From Acidiferrobacteraceae bacterium (GTDB lineage Bacteria > Pseudomonadota > Gammaproteobacteria > Arenicellales > UBA868): a stretch of 16,202 nucleotides of DNA. Positions within the stretch are counted from its first letter, which is position 1; the number at the start of each line of letters is the position of its first letter. Both the position numbers and the translations under genes were made by a program. Positions 1-6,802 of this stretch are shown here, in pieces. The notes below the pieces were generated by a model. It did not search any database and was not told the origin of the DNA. It worked only from the letters and a program-made list of their open reading frames with translations. Where the stretch lies: assembly GCA_002713825.1 (NCBI GenBank), contig PAUU01000005.1, positions 5,394 to 21,595 of the forward strand. Direction: 5' to 3'.

Positions 1-112
1 GAATGGCAGGGTGTGACAATTCACCATCGTACACAGATGCCAAATTATTATAACTGGTAGCAAATCGCCCGAAAAAGCCCTGCTGGAGCAAGTCGTTAAC
101 GATTTCCTCCAT
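1..112 (-). CDS. Partial unknown protein, 3' end outside window
   Basis: Leftward reading frame that runs off the left edge. It gives at least 37 residues from an ATG at 112 (MEEIVNDLLQQGFFGRFATS...) and stays open further upstream to a TAA at 158-160, with a protein-like stretch LRLDDNPSGEYG. No good ribosome binding site precedes the ATG. A second leftward frame starting at 224 (MTNFTPKRRSANDTPIAKK..., stop at 135-137) overlaps it, so the real gene may begin at 224 and be frameshifted around 137-157. Family not recognised. Confidence 0.45.
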   Translation of the reverse strand, partial: MEEIVNDLLQQGFFGRFATSYNNLASVYDGELSHPAI

Positions 113-289
113 CAAACCATATTCGCCGGAGGGGTTATCGTCTAGACGCAGCGCTTGTTACGCAAATTTTTTTGGCGATGGGCGTATCATTTGCTGATCG
201 ACGTTTAGGGGTAAAGTTAGTCATCACTAATTGACCAAGATCGACAGGCGAGAGAGTTTGTTTCCACCAACACGATAGAGAATAAAGAT

Positions 290-748
290 ATGCCGTTACT
301 AAACCAAACTGCTCCGGATTTCACCCTGATCAATACTGAAAAAGAGCAAGTGTCGCTTGCCGATCATCGAGGGAAAAAGATTGTGCTGGCGTTTTACCCC
401 GCTGCGTTCAGCGGGATCTGTGATCAGGAGATGTGTATCTTTGAAGAACGACTCGACCAACTGAACAATGCTAAGGCCCTTGTTTTTGGTATCAGCCCCG
501 ATAGCCCGTTTGCCAATGCAAAATTTGCAGAAGTGAACAAGATCTCTTTTCCTCTGCTTTCAGATCTACATCTGCATGCCGCCCGCGACTATGGCGTGGA
601 GTTTGAGAACTTTGCCTTCATTGATGGGTATACCGCTTGTAATCGGGCGGTGTTCATCATTGGAGAAGACGGAAGCGTTAGCTATGAGTGGATCGCCGAA
701 CATCCGGGCATCGAGCCAGATTATGATGAGGTGATGGCAGCACTCTGA
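290..748 (+). CDS. AhpE-like peroxiredoxin
   Basis: 152-residue thioredoxin-fold peroxidase of the AhpC/TSA superfamily, expected to reduce hydrogen peroxide or organic hydroperoxides in the cytoplasm. The active-site loop is FYPAAFSGICDQEMC: Pro37, Ser41 in place of the usual Thr, peroxidatic Cys44, and Cys49 five residues on. Arg119 in CNRAVF fits the catalytic arginine. Length matches one-domain AhpE/BCP-type enzymes. Cys49 or Cys117 could be a resolving cysteine; the sequence alone does not decide 1-Cys versus 2-Cys. The ATG at 290 follows GAGAATAAAG. The GNAT gene starts 21 bases after the stop, so the two may be co-transcribed. No signal peptide. Confidence 0.93.
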   Translation: MPLLNQTAPDFTLINTEKEQVSLADHRGKKIVLAFYPAAFSGICDQEMCIFEERLDQLNNAKALVFGISPDSPFANAKFAEVNKISFPLLSDLHLHAARDYGVEFENFAFIDGYTACNRAVFIIGEDGSVSYEWIAEHPGIEPDYDEVMAAL

Positions 749-768
749 TAGCCGATTAGACTGACCTG

Positions 769-1584
769 GTGGAGATCACCTTTTTAGCCCGGCAGCAACT
801 CGATCAGGCGACAGCACTCTCGCAGGCGGAGAATTGGCCGCATCGCCTGGAAGACTGGCAGATGCTGATGACGCTTTCGCAAGGCAGGGCGGTCCTTCGA
901 GGCGGAGCTATGATTGCGACCGCCCTTCGCACCGATTATGGTCCTGATGTCTCATTGCTAAATATGATCATCGTCCGGCAGTCTGAGCGCAGCCAGGGAA
1001 TTGGTTACAAACTGATGTCGTCGCTTATGGATGAAGTCAGGGGTCGCGAGTTACGCCTTGTAGCGACAGGAGCAGGTATCCGTCTCTATAAAAAGGTGGG
1101 TTTTCAATCCGAGGGCAAGATCTTTCAATGCCAAGGTGAGATCGCGTCCGTGGGTTTGCCCGACGATCAGATCAGGCCCGCAACGCCAGGCGATACCCAT
1201 GCCATTATTGAATTGGACTCCAGGTTCCTGGCCGCGGACCGCAGCGCACTCGTACAATGGTTGGTGAAGCACGCCAGACTGGCCGTTGTTCGGGGTGCAG
1301 AAGGCGAGCTTTGCGGCTACGCGGCGGTGCGCCGGTTTGGAAAAGGTCATGTGATCGGCCCGATCCAGGCAAACAGTGAGCGTCAGGCCCAAAACCTGAT
1401 CCGCTACTTTGCTGTCTCTTTAGCGGGGCAGTTCGTCCGTATCGATACGGACGAGGGTTTGGGACTGATGCCGTGGCTCGAAGATTTTGGCCTTAAGTGC
1501 GTGGATACAGTAACGCGCATGCGAAAAAACTCTCAGACGAATCCTCGACCTGTATTTGGTCTTTGCAGTCAGGCGCTTGGATGA
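769..1584 (+). CDS. GNAT-family N-acetyltransferase, two-part
   Basis: 271-residue protein whose N-terminal half (about 1-120) is a GNAT domain: the acetyl-CoA pyrophosphate-binding motif R-S-Q-G-I-G is at residues 74-79 and LYKKVGF follows near 106-112. The C-terminal half (about 135-260) resembles the second domain of YitH/Acetyltransf_18-type proteins, ending in the family-like tail FGLCSQALG. It should transfer an acetyl group to an unknown small-molecule amine. The chosen start is a GTG at 769 because it gives the full N-terminal strand before the domain; its ribosome binding site is weak. It lies just downstream of the peroxiredoxin gene on the same strand. Confidence 0.9.
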   Translation: MEITFLARQQLDQATALSQAENWPHRLEDWQMLMTLSQGRAVLRGGAMIATALRTDYGPDVSLLNMIIVRQSERSQGIGYKLMSSLMDEVRGRELRLVATGAGIRLYKKVGFQSEGKIFQCQGEIASVGLPDDQIRPATPGDTHAIIELDSRFLAADRSALVQWLVKHARLAVVRGAEGELCGYAAVRRFGKGHVIGPIQANSERQAQNLIRYFAVSLAGQFVRIDTDEGLGLMPWLEDFGLKCVDTVTRMRKNSQTNPRPVFGLCSQALG

Positions 1585-1616
1585 GATACCGTACGAGCAA
1601 CTCGAAAGATTAGACT

Positions 1617-1730
1617 CTAGATTATCGAACGTTCCTGGTGATTCAGAGCCATGGCGCTTGCTTGAATAAGACCTTCAAGGACAGAAAAGATTTCTTGATA
1701 GAAAGGGTGAACCACGCCTTTTATTAACGT
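1617..1730 (-). pseudogene. Possible remnant of FCD-domain (FadR/GntR) regulator
   Basis: The gap after the GNAT gene holds a leftward open frame ending in TAG at 1617-1619. Its translation, HPFYQEIFSVLEGLIQASAM then ALNHQERSII, looks like one of the C-terminal helices of FCD ligand-binding domains, where NP-x(3)-E/Q-IF-x(2)-LE/LR-x(3)-AS is common. The frame continues antisense into the next gene, where it stops looking like protein, and no DNA-binding domain is present. Read as a decayed fragment; chance resemblance is possible. Confidence 0.3.
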
Positions 1731-2096
1731 ATGCAGACAGTTATCCGCCTTCGATTTTCGTATCCCTATAAACCGGCTCTGAGTCCCGATATCGATCCCG
1801 TGCAATTCGATCAGCCGACTGTCGATGAAATTCGGCAAGGAGAGGAGTGGAGCGCGACCTACTACGTAGTGGTCACGAGCCCTGAAAAAGATTACGAGCA
1901 GCACATTGACTGGGTGATCGAGAATCATGGGCGTAAGGATTGGGAGGAACTTTTGGCATCATCTGGAAGAATTGTTTCAGACAGGGCAGATCCAAATTAC
2001 AATTTTGACGTTTACTACGATAAGGTTCACAGCGAAATCGTCAGCCAGTCTTCCAGTCGGTCGTCTGACCTTCCGGCCGGGTGGCTGGATTCTTGA
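1731..2096 (+). CDS. Hypothetical acidic protein
   Basis: 121-residue soluble protein, no family recognised. It has a clear coding signature (frequent G/A first codon positions) on the plus strand, so the long opposite-strand frame over it is a shadow. Residues about 1-55 look like beta strands (MQTVIRLRFSY..., WSATYYVVVTS), followed by a helical acidic segment with YEQHIDWVIEN and a Ser-rich tail. No signal peptide or membrane segment. The ATG at 1731 lacks a convincing ribosome binding site; an AGAAAGGG about 25 bases upstream is too distant. It precedes the 2176-3600 cluster by 79 bases and may belong to it. Confidence 0.65.
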   Translation: MQTVIRLRFSYPYKPALSPDIDPVQFDQPTVDEIRQGEEWSATYYVVVTSPEKDYEQHIDWVIENHGRKDWEELLASSGRIVSDRADPNYNFDVYYDKVHSEIVSQSSSRSSDLPAGWLDS

Positions 2097-2175
2097 TTCG
2101 CGCCGGATCGAAAGCGCCAACGATGGCTTATGAACCCTTCGACACTTAGTGAACAGATAGGATAAACCTCCTCTC

Positions 2176-2586
2176 GTGACCCAACTTATTACGCCTCCCG
2201 CCGTCCTTCGGGATCCCTTTGTCGACCAACCGGAAACCCGTGAGTCAGGAGATCAGCTGTATCACATTACCTTGGAATTTTCTGCCATCGAAGCGGTTCG
2301 ACCGCTCATCAAGCAGATCGAAAAACTGATGCCGAAAAACGGAGCCAGTCCGCTGAGGGTGATCAAAACTGAGGCCGGTCGAGTATGGCGAATCAAACTG
2401 CGTCGTCCTGACCAACCAAAGGTGCTGGGGCCAGATCTTGAAACGCTACACCCGCATCCACTAAAGGATGGAGATCTGGTGCGGGCCCAGATGGGGTTGA
2501 TGTCATATGCCAATCTTGGGGCGGGAGTAGTGGGGTATCTTGGGGATATTCAGTTTTTGTCCGAAGCAGGGCGAGAAGAAGTCTGA
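2176..2586 (+). CDS. Hypothetical protein, first gene of a coupled trio
   Basis: 136-residue soluble protein. After a proline-rich start it has a strand-helix unit (YHITLEFSAIEAVRPLIKQI), basic strands (VWRIKLRRPDQPKVLGP), then KDGDLVRAQMGLMSYANLGAGVVGYLGDIQFL. This last part loosely recalls the C-terminal strands of phage single-stranded-DNA-binding OB folds, where a control over range of motion is followed by a YxNxGxxGxxxxLxxIQ pattern; this is only an impression. GTG at 2176 is used as the start because the frame has no earlier ATG. Its TGA overlaps the next ATG as TGATG (2584-2588), indicating translational coupling. Confidence 0.7.
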   Translation: MTQLITPPAVLRDPFVDQPETRESGDQLYHITLEFSAIEAVRPLIKQIEKLMPKNGASPLRVIKTEAGRVWRIKLRRPDQPKVLGPDLETLHPHPLKDGDLVRAQMGLMSYANLGAGVVGYLGDIQFLSEAGREEV

Positions 2587-3116
2587 TGCCAAAGCGTGGT
2601 GATATCGTCATAGTCGAGGGAGAAGAGCTCGAGTTTGTGGTGTTTGAGGCCAAGGAAGATCAAGTCGGCATCTTTCCGCGTTATTTGGTTGAAGATGTTG
2701 ATGACAAGATATGGGATGAAAGCGAGCTTGATTGGAGGGTGATTGGCAAAAGGCCTTTGCAGTTATCCGAGTGGTATAACCCTGCGGCCCGCTTCGATAA
2801 TGAGGAGGCGGTCGTAAAGTATGGAGTCACATTTCGTCAGTTTATTGATACCGACAGAGTGCTGGAGATTGTCCAGCCGTCCCAGGACCTCATGCCCGAA
2901 ATAGGGCAGTGGGTATTGGTTGACGACGAGGATCGGGGTTTAGTTTGCGGAGTCATCGAAAAATTGGAAGGAACGCGCGTTCACGCTCATTTTGTGCACC
3001 ACAAATGTGCAAAGAAAAGCGGTCATTGGAAACAAGTTGTTGAATCCTCTGAGGTGATACTTATCGACGGGACCTACCAGCACATGTATGAGAACGGCAG
3101 TGTCTTCGATGAGTAA
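2586..3116 (+). CDS. Hypothetical protein with two small-barrel-like repeats
   Basis: 176-residue acidic cytoplasmic protein, family unknown. Two segments look alike: residues about 3-32 (RGDIVIVEGEELEFVVFEAK...) and about 106-138 (IGQWVLVDDEDRGLVCGVIE...). Both have the G-D/Q-x-V-x-V-acidic-x-V pattern of SH3/KOW-type small beta barrels, suggesting an internal duplication separated by a WYNPAARF linker region. The ATG at 2586 overlaps the upstream TGA, and its own 3' end overlaps the next start by 8 bases, so it is the middle gene of a coupled trio. It may bind nucleic acid or protein; function is not assigned. Confidence 0.75.
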   Translation: MPKRGDIVIVEGEELEFVVFEAKEDQVGIFPRYLVEDVDDKIWDESELDWRVIGKRPLQLSEWYNPAARFDNEEAVVKYGVTFRQFIDTDRVLEIVQPSQDLMPEIGQWVLVDDEDRGLVCGVIEKLEGTRVHAHFVHHKCAKKSGHWKQVVESSEVILIDGTYQHMYENGSVFDE

Positions 3117-3600
3117 GAGATCGAAAAGCCTGACGTTTGCTGCCAAGGTGGGGCGCATGCTTACCTTGATGGGGATAGGGATGTTGCCCGTAACGTCGGC
3201 TTATGCTCTTACCTGTGCAGACCTTTGGAGAGGCTGGGTTTACGCCAGTTCAGGTGTTTTGGGGAATGTCTCTGGATCACAGGAGGCCGATTTACCTGAC
3301 CATCAAGAAAATATCGCAGAAACGTTTGAACAGCTGAAAAGATCTCTTGAGTCAGAGGGTGATCTTTCCAGCGACAATGTTAATGTAGATAAGAGAATGG
3401 CCTACGATGCCGGGTTTTTTCACGGGTACATCCATGTATTTGGCCTCAGTTCTCAGCACATTGATCTCCCGGTAGATTCCGGGCATCAAGAGTGGGCGCA
3501 AGTAGTAGGGCAGTATCTTGATACTAACCGTGAGCGCCTGAAAGAATTTGCGCCGCTCTGTATTGAGGATGCTCTAGTCGATGCGTATAGACTTAGATAG
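3109..3600 (+). CDS. Exported Rap1a/Tai-like protein
   Basis: 163-residue secreted protein. Residues 1-33 form a signal peptide (KRSK, hydrophobic MLTLMGIGMLPV, cleavage after AYA). The mature part starts LTCADLW and has AGFFHGYIHVFGL near 101-113, then a YLDTNRERLKEFAPLCIEDA region. This order (N-terminal Cys, GY(I) segment, yL-x-N/hP, C-terminal ALxxAy) matches the Rap1a/Tai fold, whose founding members are periplasmic immunity proteins against type VI amidase effectors; Cys36 and Cys151 could form the disulfide. The assignment is by eye. The ATG at 3109 is preferred over an earlier in-frame codon because it gives a proper signal peptide and an 8-base overlap with the upstream gene. No effector toxin is visible nearby. 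Confidence 0.75.
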   Translation: MSKRSKSLTFAAKVGRMLTLMGIGMLPVTSAYALTCADLWRGWVYASSGVLGNVSGSQEADLPDHQENIAETFEQLKRSLESEGDLSSDNVNVDKRMAYDAGFFHGYIHVFGLSSQHIDLPVDSGHQEWAQVVGQYLDTNRERLKEFAPLCIEDALVDAYRLR

Positions 3601-3656
3601 ATGCCCAAATCCTTTAAGTAGCGATCGGCCTTAAGCCCGATGGAAAAGACTCGTAG

Positions 3657-3758
3657 ATGAGTAAAAAATTCTCGCTTTTCTCAAGCCCCACCTTTGTAGT
3701 TGGCGCAGTCGTGATCGCAATTGCCTTATTCGTCGCGCTGCGCTTGTTGATAGGGTAA
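3657..3758 (+). CDS. Tiny single-span membrane protein (33 aa)
   Basis: Short frame MSKKFSLFSSPTF followed by the hydrophobic run VVGAVVIAIALFVALRLLIG. It has a basic N-terminus and one predicted transmembrane helix that ends at the C-terminus. It lies 56 bases after the Rap1a/Tai-like gene and 11 bases before the next small membrane gene, on the same strand. Its ribosome binding site is weak. Function unknown. Confidence 0.55.
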   Translation: MSKKFSLFSSPTFVVGAVVIAIALFVALRLLIG

Positions 3759-3769
3759 GTGCTCAAGTC

Positions 3770-3910
3770 ATGGATATGAGCTTTCTTTTCTGGATGCTTG
3801 CCGCTTTCTTAGTCGGACTCGCAATGGGATGTGTGCTTGGCAACCATTGGGCCAAGGTGGCGTTCTACTGGACGCAAAACAAGATTCGCCACCTGCGCGA
3901 TCATCATTGA
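3770..3910 (+). CDS. Small single-span membrane protein (46 aa)
   Basis: Frame MDMSFLFWMLAAFLVGLAMG then CVLGNHWAKVAFYW and a basic, His-rich tail ending RDHH. One N-terminal transmembrane helix with a small-residue GxxxG-like face (VGLAMGCVLG), then an amphipathic basic segment, fitting a small inner-membrane protein with its tail in the cytoplasm. It follows the 33-residue gene by 11 bases and precedes the DUF1289 gene by 45. The ATG at 3776 would also work and loses only two residues. Family not recognised. Confidence 0.6.
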   Translation: MDMSFLFWMLAAFLVGLAMGCVLGNHWAKVAFYWTQNKIRHLRDHH

Positions 3911-3955
3911 GTTCTTCAATCATAACGGGATGACCCAAGTCATGAGAAGCCAAGT

Positions 3956-4168
3956 ATGAGCCAGCAACACTCCTATATGCAGGTCAGAAGTCCATGTGTG
4001 AGCGTGTGTGAATACAACGAGCACTACTATTGCACAGGGTGCAAGCGCCATATGGACGAGATCATTGACTGGCTCGATTATTCCGACGAAAAGCGCGCCT
4101 CAGTAATGCAGGAACTGCCGACCCGTGATATCAGCAAGCCTTCTGGCGTAACGTTCAAAAGTTATTAA
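3956..4168 (+). CDS. DUF1289 (YdhL-type) Cys-rich small protein
   Basis: 70-residue protein with the DUF1289 signature SPCVSVCEYNE...YCTGCKR followed by W (IIDWLDYSDEKRASV). The four cysteines at about 14, 18, 27 and 30 could bind a metal such as zinc or an iron-sulfur cluster. Such proteins are widespread in proteobacteria and often sit beside unrelated housekeeping genes; their job is unknown. Length is typical. The gene ends 28 bases before the end of the convergent hydrolase gene, and no terminator hairpin is visible between them. Confidence 0.9.
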   Translation: MSQQHSYMQVRSPCVSVCEYNEHYYCTGCKRHMDEIIDWLDYSDEKRASVMQELPTRDISKPSGVTFKSY

Positions 4169-4196
4169 ATTGCAAATCGTTGGCAGCCCTCTAGGA

Positions 4197-5363
4197 TTAA
4201 GGCCAACCGTAAAACTCGTTGATTTCGGAAAGCGTCTCGGTGATAAACGAAAACTGTGGGTACTCTCTAGCGTCCCACTCTGGGGAAACGTTTATGAGAA
4301 TGACTGCTCCATGCTGCCCGTCCATGCTAATGATAGAGATTGTGAGGTAGCCGATATTCGATCCTGTATGCCAGATATAACTACCATTTGCCTGTGTTCC
4401 GGCATCTTTATTTCCAATATAAAAGCCCAGGGTTCGGGTCTCAGTCGAACTCGGAAGAACTAACTGTCTCGCTAACACTTGACTGATCAGATCATTATCA
4501 CCGTTCAGTGCTTCGGTGACATAAAGATTGAATCGCGCTAGATCGCTAGCGGTCGCCCATAACAGACCCGTCGAGAGAATCGGATTACGCATGGGTGCGT
4601 TCTCGTATACGACGTGGTCGGGCGCATAGGGGAGTGCGATAGATGAGTCATCAACGAGGAAGAACTCGTTATCGAAGCGGCTGGACTGCATTTGGGCAGG
4701 ATTAAGTACAGCCTGAATGAGCAGAGCGTTAAAGTCCCTGCCCGAAATATCCTCAAGTGCCCCTTGAAGAATCGCGTAACAGCCGTTGCAATATTGGTAC
4801 TCGGAGCCTGGTAGCAAGGCCGCGACAAGGGGAGGGTTAGTCGCAGGTGCCTCGCCTTTAAACACCTGAATCAAAGAAGGCAGCGGATAGTCGGGCGCAC
4901 AACAGCCATCAGGGTAGGGATTACTGATACCCCCGGTGTGATTCAGCAGCATTCGGAAAGAAACAGGCGATGTGAGGGTCAATGTATTTGAGGGAATTTG
5001 CCAGCGAGTTAGGTAATCATTGACGGCCGCGTCGAGTGAAATTTGTTCTTGATCCAGAGTCTTCATAGTGACAAGCGAAGTGAGTGTCTTTGTAATCGAC
5101 GCTGCCTGAAAAAGGGTGTCCTTAGTAACCGCTCTCTGTTCCGATAAATCTGCGTAACCAAAACCGGACGCCCAGGCGATTTCCCCTTTCTGGATAACCG
5201 CAATTGAGGCGCCGGGAATTTGGAAGGCAGCAAGATTCTGCTGGATCTTTTCGGCCAGTGGGACTGGAGGCGCGCCATCCAAGGCCCAACTTTGGGGGAT
5301 AGGTGACAGAGCTAGCGCGATGATCACCCATAATCGCACAGAGAAAGCCGCATAAATTTTCAT
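4197..5363 (-). CDS. Exported serine hydrolase, beta-lactamase/DD-peptidase fold
   Basis: 388-residue protein of the class C beta-lactamase-like (AmpC/EstB/D-aminopeptidase) superfamily. A signal peptide covers residues 1-28 (MKIYAAFSVRLWVIIALALS..., cleavage after SWA or nearby), so it acts in the periplasm or outside. The catalytic motifs are complete and in order: S89-I-T-K92, Y191-C-N193 as the YxN motif, and H332-T-G334. Nearby LLNHTGG (139-145) is also typical. Four cysteines (154, 155, 192, 195) could form disulfides. Substrate cannot be told: esterase, peptidase or peptidoglycan-related activity are likelier than antibiotic resistance. It diverges from the DUF2470 gene. Confidence 0.93.
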   Translation of the reverse strand: MKIYAAFSVRLWVIIALALSPIPQSWALDGAPPVPLAEKIQQNLAAFQIPGASIAVIQKGEIAWASGFGYADLSEQRAVTKDTLFQAASITKTLTSLVTMKTLDQEQISLDAAVNDYLTRWQIPSNTLTLTSPVSFRMLLNHTGGISNPYPDGCCAPDYPLPSLIQVFKGEAPATNPPLVAALLPGSEYQYCNGCYAILQGALEDISGRDFNALLIQAVLNPAQMQSSRFDNEFFLVDDSSIALPYAPDHVVYENAPMRNPILSTGLLWATASDLARFNLYVTEALNGDNDLISQVLARQLVLPSSTETRTLGFYIGNKDAGTQANGSYIWHTGSNIGYLTISIISMDGQHGAVILINVSPEWDAREYPQFSFITETLSEINEFYGWP

Positions 5364-5419
5364 AGTCTCGGAGAAATGGTTTAGGGCACTACGCAGGGAA
5401 AGGATACCAGAATTATCTC

Positions 5420-5433
5420 GAGTAAATTTACTC
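5420..5433. promoter_or_regulatory. Perfect 14-bp palindrome, possible operator
   Basis: GAGTAAATTTACTC is its own reverse complement without a spacer. It lies in the 144-base divergent region between the hydrolase (start 5363, leftward) and the DUF2470 gene (start 5508, rightward), so a bound dimeric regulator could affect both. The cognate protein is unknown. Confidence 0.45.
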
Positions 5434-5507
5434 AGGATTGGGGCGTTAAACTTGTTGGGTGGGAAGAGATTGCTACACTATATCTGCTCAACAGCAAGGG
5501 AATAAAG

Positions 5508-5792
5508 ATGAAATGTAACGAGAGTCTTAATCAAATTAAGACTGGTGTCATCGAGCATATGAATGTCGATCATTCCGATGCCAACCTGATCTATGCGAAA
5601 GTCCTTGCGGGGCTCCCCGATGCCCTTTCCGCCGAAATGACGGATTTTGATCGGCACGCCATTGTTTTAGCGGTGCAGATGCCGGGTGGGGTATCTGAAG
5701 TCCGCGTAGATTTTCTGAAACCTTTGGCGAAGGCTGAGGACATCCGATCTGCTTTGATCAAACTGCTCAAATACGCGCGGGAACGGCTCTAG
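5508..5792 (+). CDS. Stand-alone DUF2470 domain protein
   Basis: 94-residue cytoplasmic protein almost wholly made of one DUF2470 domain, the module found at the C-terminus of HugZ/HutZ-type heme-utilisation proteins and of pyridoxamine-oxidase-like proteins. The signature IEHMNVDHSDANLIYA is at about 15-30, with His17 and His22, then FDRHAIVLAV and a GGVSEVRVDFLKPL strand-loop region and a C-terminal helix. Here it lacks the FMN-binding split barrel that usually precedes it; the family shows single-domain members, so it need not be broken. The ATG at 5508 follows CAAGGGAATAAAG. A weak promoter (TTGTTG, 16 bases, TACACT) may lie at 5452-5479. Confidence 0.88.
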   Translation: MKCNESLNQIKTGVIEHMNVDHSDANLIYAKVLAGLPDALSAEMTDFDRHAIVLAVQMPGGVSEVRVDFLKPLAKAEDIRSALIKLLKYARERL

Positions 5793-5895
5793 AGAGTGCT
5801 GGTTCCAGGCCAGTTCCTAAAATACTCTGATCAAAAAGGATGTTTGCTTGAGGCCGCGCTGTTCCGTCGAGCAAGATGTAGCAGACCCACTATTG

Positions 5896-6252
5896 CTAAG
5901 AGATATTTACCAGAAAATCTTTATATTTCCATCCGCCAGCTGTGAAGAAGTCTTCAATTTCTTTCGTGACGAGGCCGGGCATTTTTATGGAGGCAATCTC
6001 GTGCATGGTTAACAAGGTGGGAATGTACTCCTAAGTGACAAACCGCTTCATGTGAGCCATAAAGGCTTCGTCGTCTTGATACTTTTCAATAATCAGAACG
6101 TCTTTTGTATCGCGATTTATGAAAAAATCACAAATGAGTGTTCCTGACTCCTATTTTGCAGCGGCTTTCATCTTCTGCGCTTGAGTTTCAAATGCTTGAA
6201 GATCATCAGTTGTAATTGTTGCGCGCACGATGTTGTAGATCTCTCGGCTTAT
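5896..6252 (-). pseudogene. ABM-like monooxygenase frame with two in-frame ambers
   Basis: Reading leftward from 6252 to the TAG at 5896-5898 gives one continuous protein-like frame of about 118 codons, broken only by TAG at 6151-6153 and TAG at 6031-6033. The pieces are ISREIYNIVRATITTDDLQA... to MKAAAK, then ESGTLICDFFINRD...VLIIEKYQDDEAFMAHMKRF, then EYIPTLLTMHE...GLVTKEIEDFF. The order E-x-GTL, then I-E-K/R-Y-x-D-x-x-A-F-x-x-H, is that of antibiotic-biosynthesis-monooxygenase (dimeric alpha/beta barrel) proteins. The expected start codon is ATA at 6250-6252 behind GGAGGA, perhaps a lost ATG. Both ambers are followed by GAG (TAGGAG). The simplest reading is a recently inactivated gene. Confidence 0.7.
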
Positions 6253-6346
6253 ATTTCCTCCAGTTGTCGAGATTGGCAAGATACTTCACAAGGTATTCAC
6301 GCGGATTTCTCCATCTTTAGGAATCTTGCATATCTAGAGAAAAATA

Positions 6347-6736
6347 ATGAAATACTTAAAGTCCCTTTTAGTCGCCGTCTTGTTGAGCTACTCCGCTGTC
6401 AGCTTTTCAGATGGTCACGGCCACCCTATCTTCACCCCGATGGAGCCGCAGTCCATGGGTGGTGAGTTTACTAAGTTTGTAAAAGCTCAAAGTGCTTTTT
6501 GGCAAAACGGGCCCTTCGAGCCAAAAATGATGTACCTGATGTCGTTATCTGCAGCGGCTGGCATGAAATGCGAGTACTGCATTGTGGCGACAACAGGGAT
6601 GGCGATGAAAGCCGGGGCAACAGAAGAAGAGGTTAAGGCGGCAGTCATGGCCGCAGGCATCATGGCACTAAACAGCACGATGCTCTATGGCAATCAATTT
6701 GATCTCGAGAAGCTGAAAAAGATGTTTGCTCAGTGA
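6347..6736 (+). CDS. Exported AhpD/carboxymuconolactone-decarboxylase-like protein
   Basis: 129-residue protein with a signal peptide (MKYLKSLLVAVLLSYSAVSF, cleavage around 21-22), placing it outside the cytoplasm. The mature part is a single AhpD-like helical domain: C75-E-Y-C78 in the position of the redox CxxC, followed by IVATTGMAMKAGATEEEVKAAV and a C-terminal helix. AhpD and its relatives usually have His four residues after the second Cys; here that residue is Thr82, so the proton relay is altered. A thiol-redox role outside the cytoplasm is a reasonable guess, but a decarboxylase activity is not supported. The start follows AGAGAAAAATA. It converges with the MFS gene. Confidence 0.85.
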   Translation: MKYLKSLLVAVLLSYSAVSFSDGHGHPIFTPMEPQSMGGEFTKFVKAQSAFWQNGPFEPKMMYLMSLSAAAGMKCEYCIVATTGMAMKAGATEEEVKAAVMAAGIMALNSTMLYGNQFDLEKLKKMFAQ

Positions 6737-6772
6737 TGGGGTAGCTGTTGTACCCAATTATGCCGGGGAAGG

Positions 6773-6802
6773 CTAAGGGAGCGATTTAGCGTGCTCCCTT
6801 AG
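6773..6802. terminator. 10-bp stem hairpin between convergent genes
   Basis: CTAAGGGAGC (6773-6782) and GCTCCCTTAG (6793-6802) form a perfect stem with a 10-base loop. It lies at the end of the leftward MFS gene, overlapping its stop codon, and 37 bases after the AhpD-like gene. No U-tract follows on either strand, so it is not a textbook intrinsic terminator; it may stabilise 3' ends of both transcripts. Confidence 0.5.

Noticed and set aside
1051..1392. 113-codon frame antisense to the GNAT gene
   Set aside because: The plus-strand GNAT motifs are clear; the antisense product has no recognisable feature.
4197..5363. Antibiotic-resistance beta-lactamase
   Set aside because: Only the general superfamily motifs are seen; HTG in place of KTG and the overall form fit esterase/peptidase-like members better.
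6181..6465. Rightward 94-codon frame upstream of the AhpD-like gene
   Set aside because: It runs antisense to the ABM-like frame and into the AhpD-like gene in another frame; the translation looks random.
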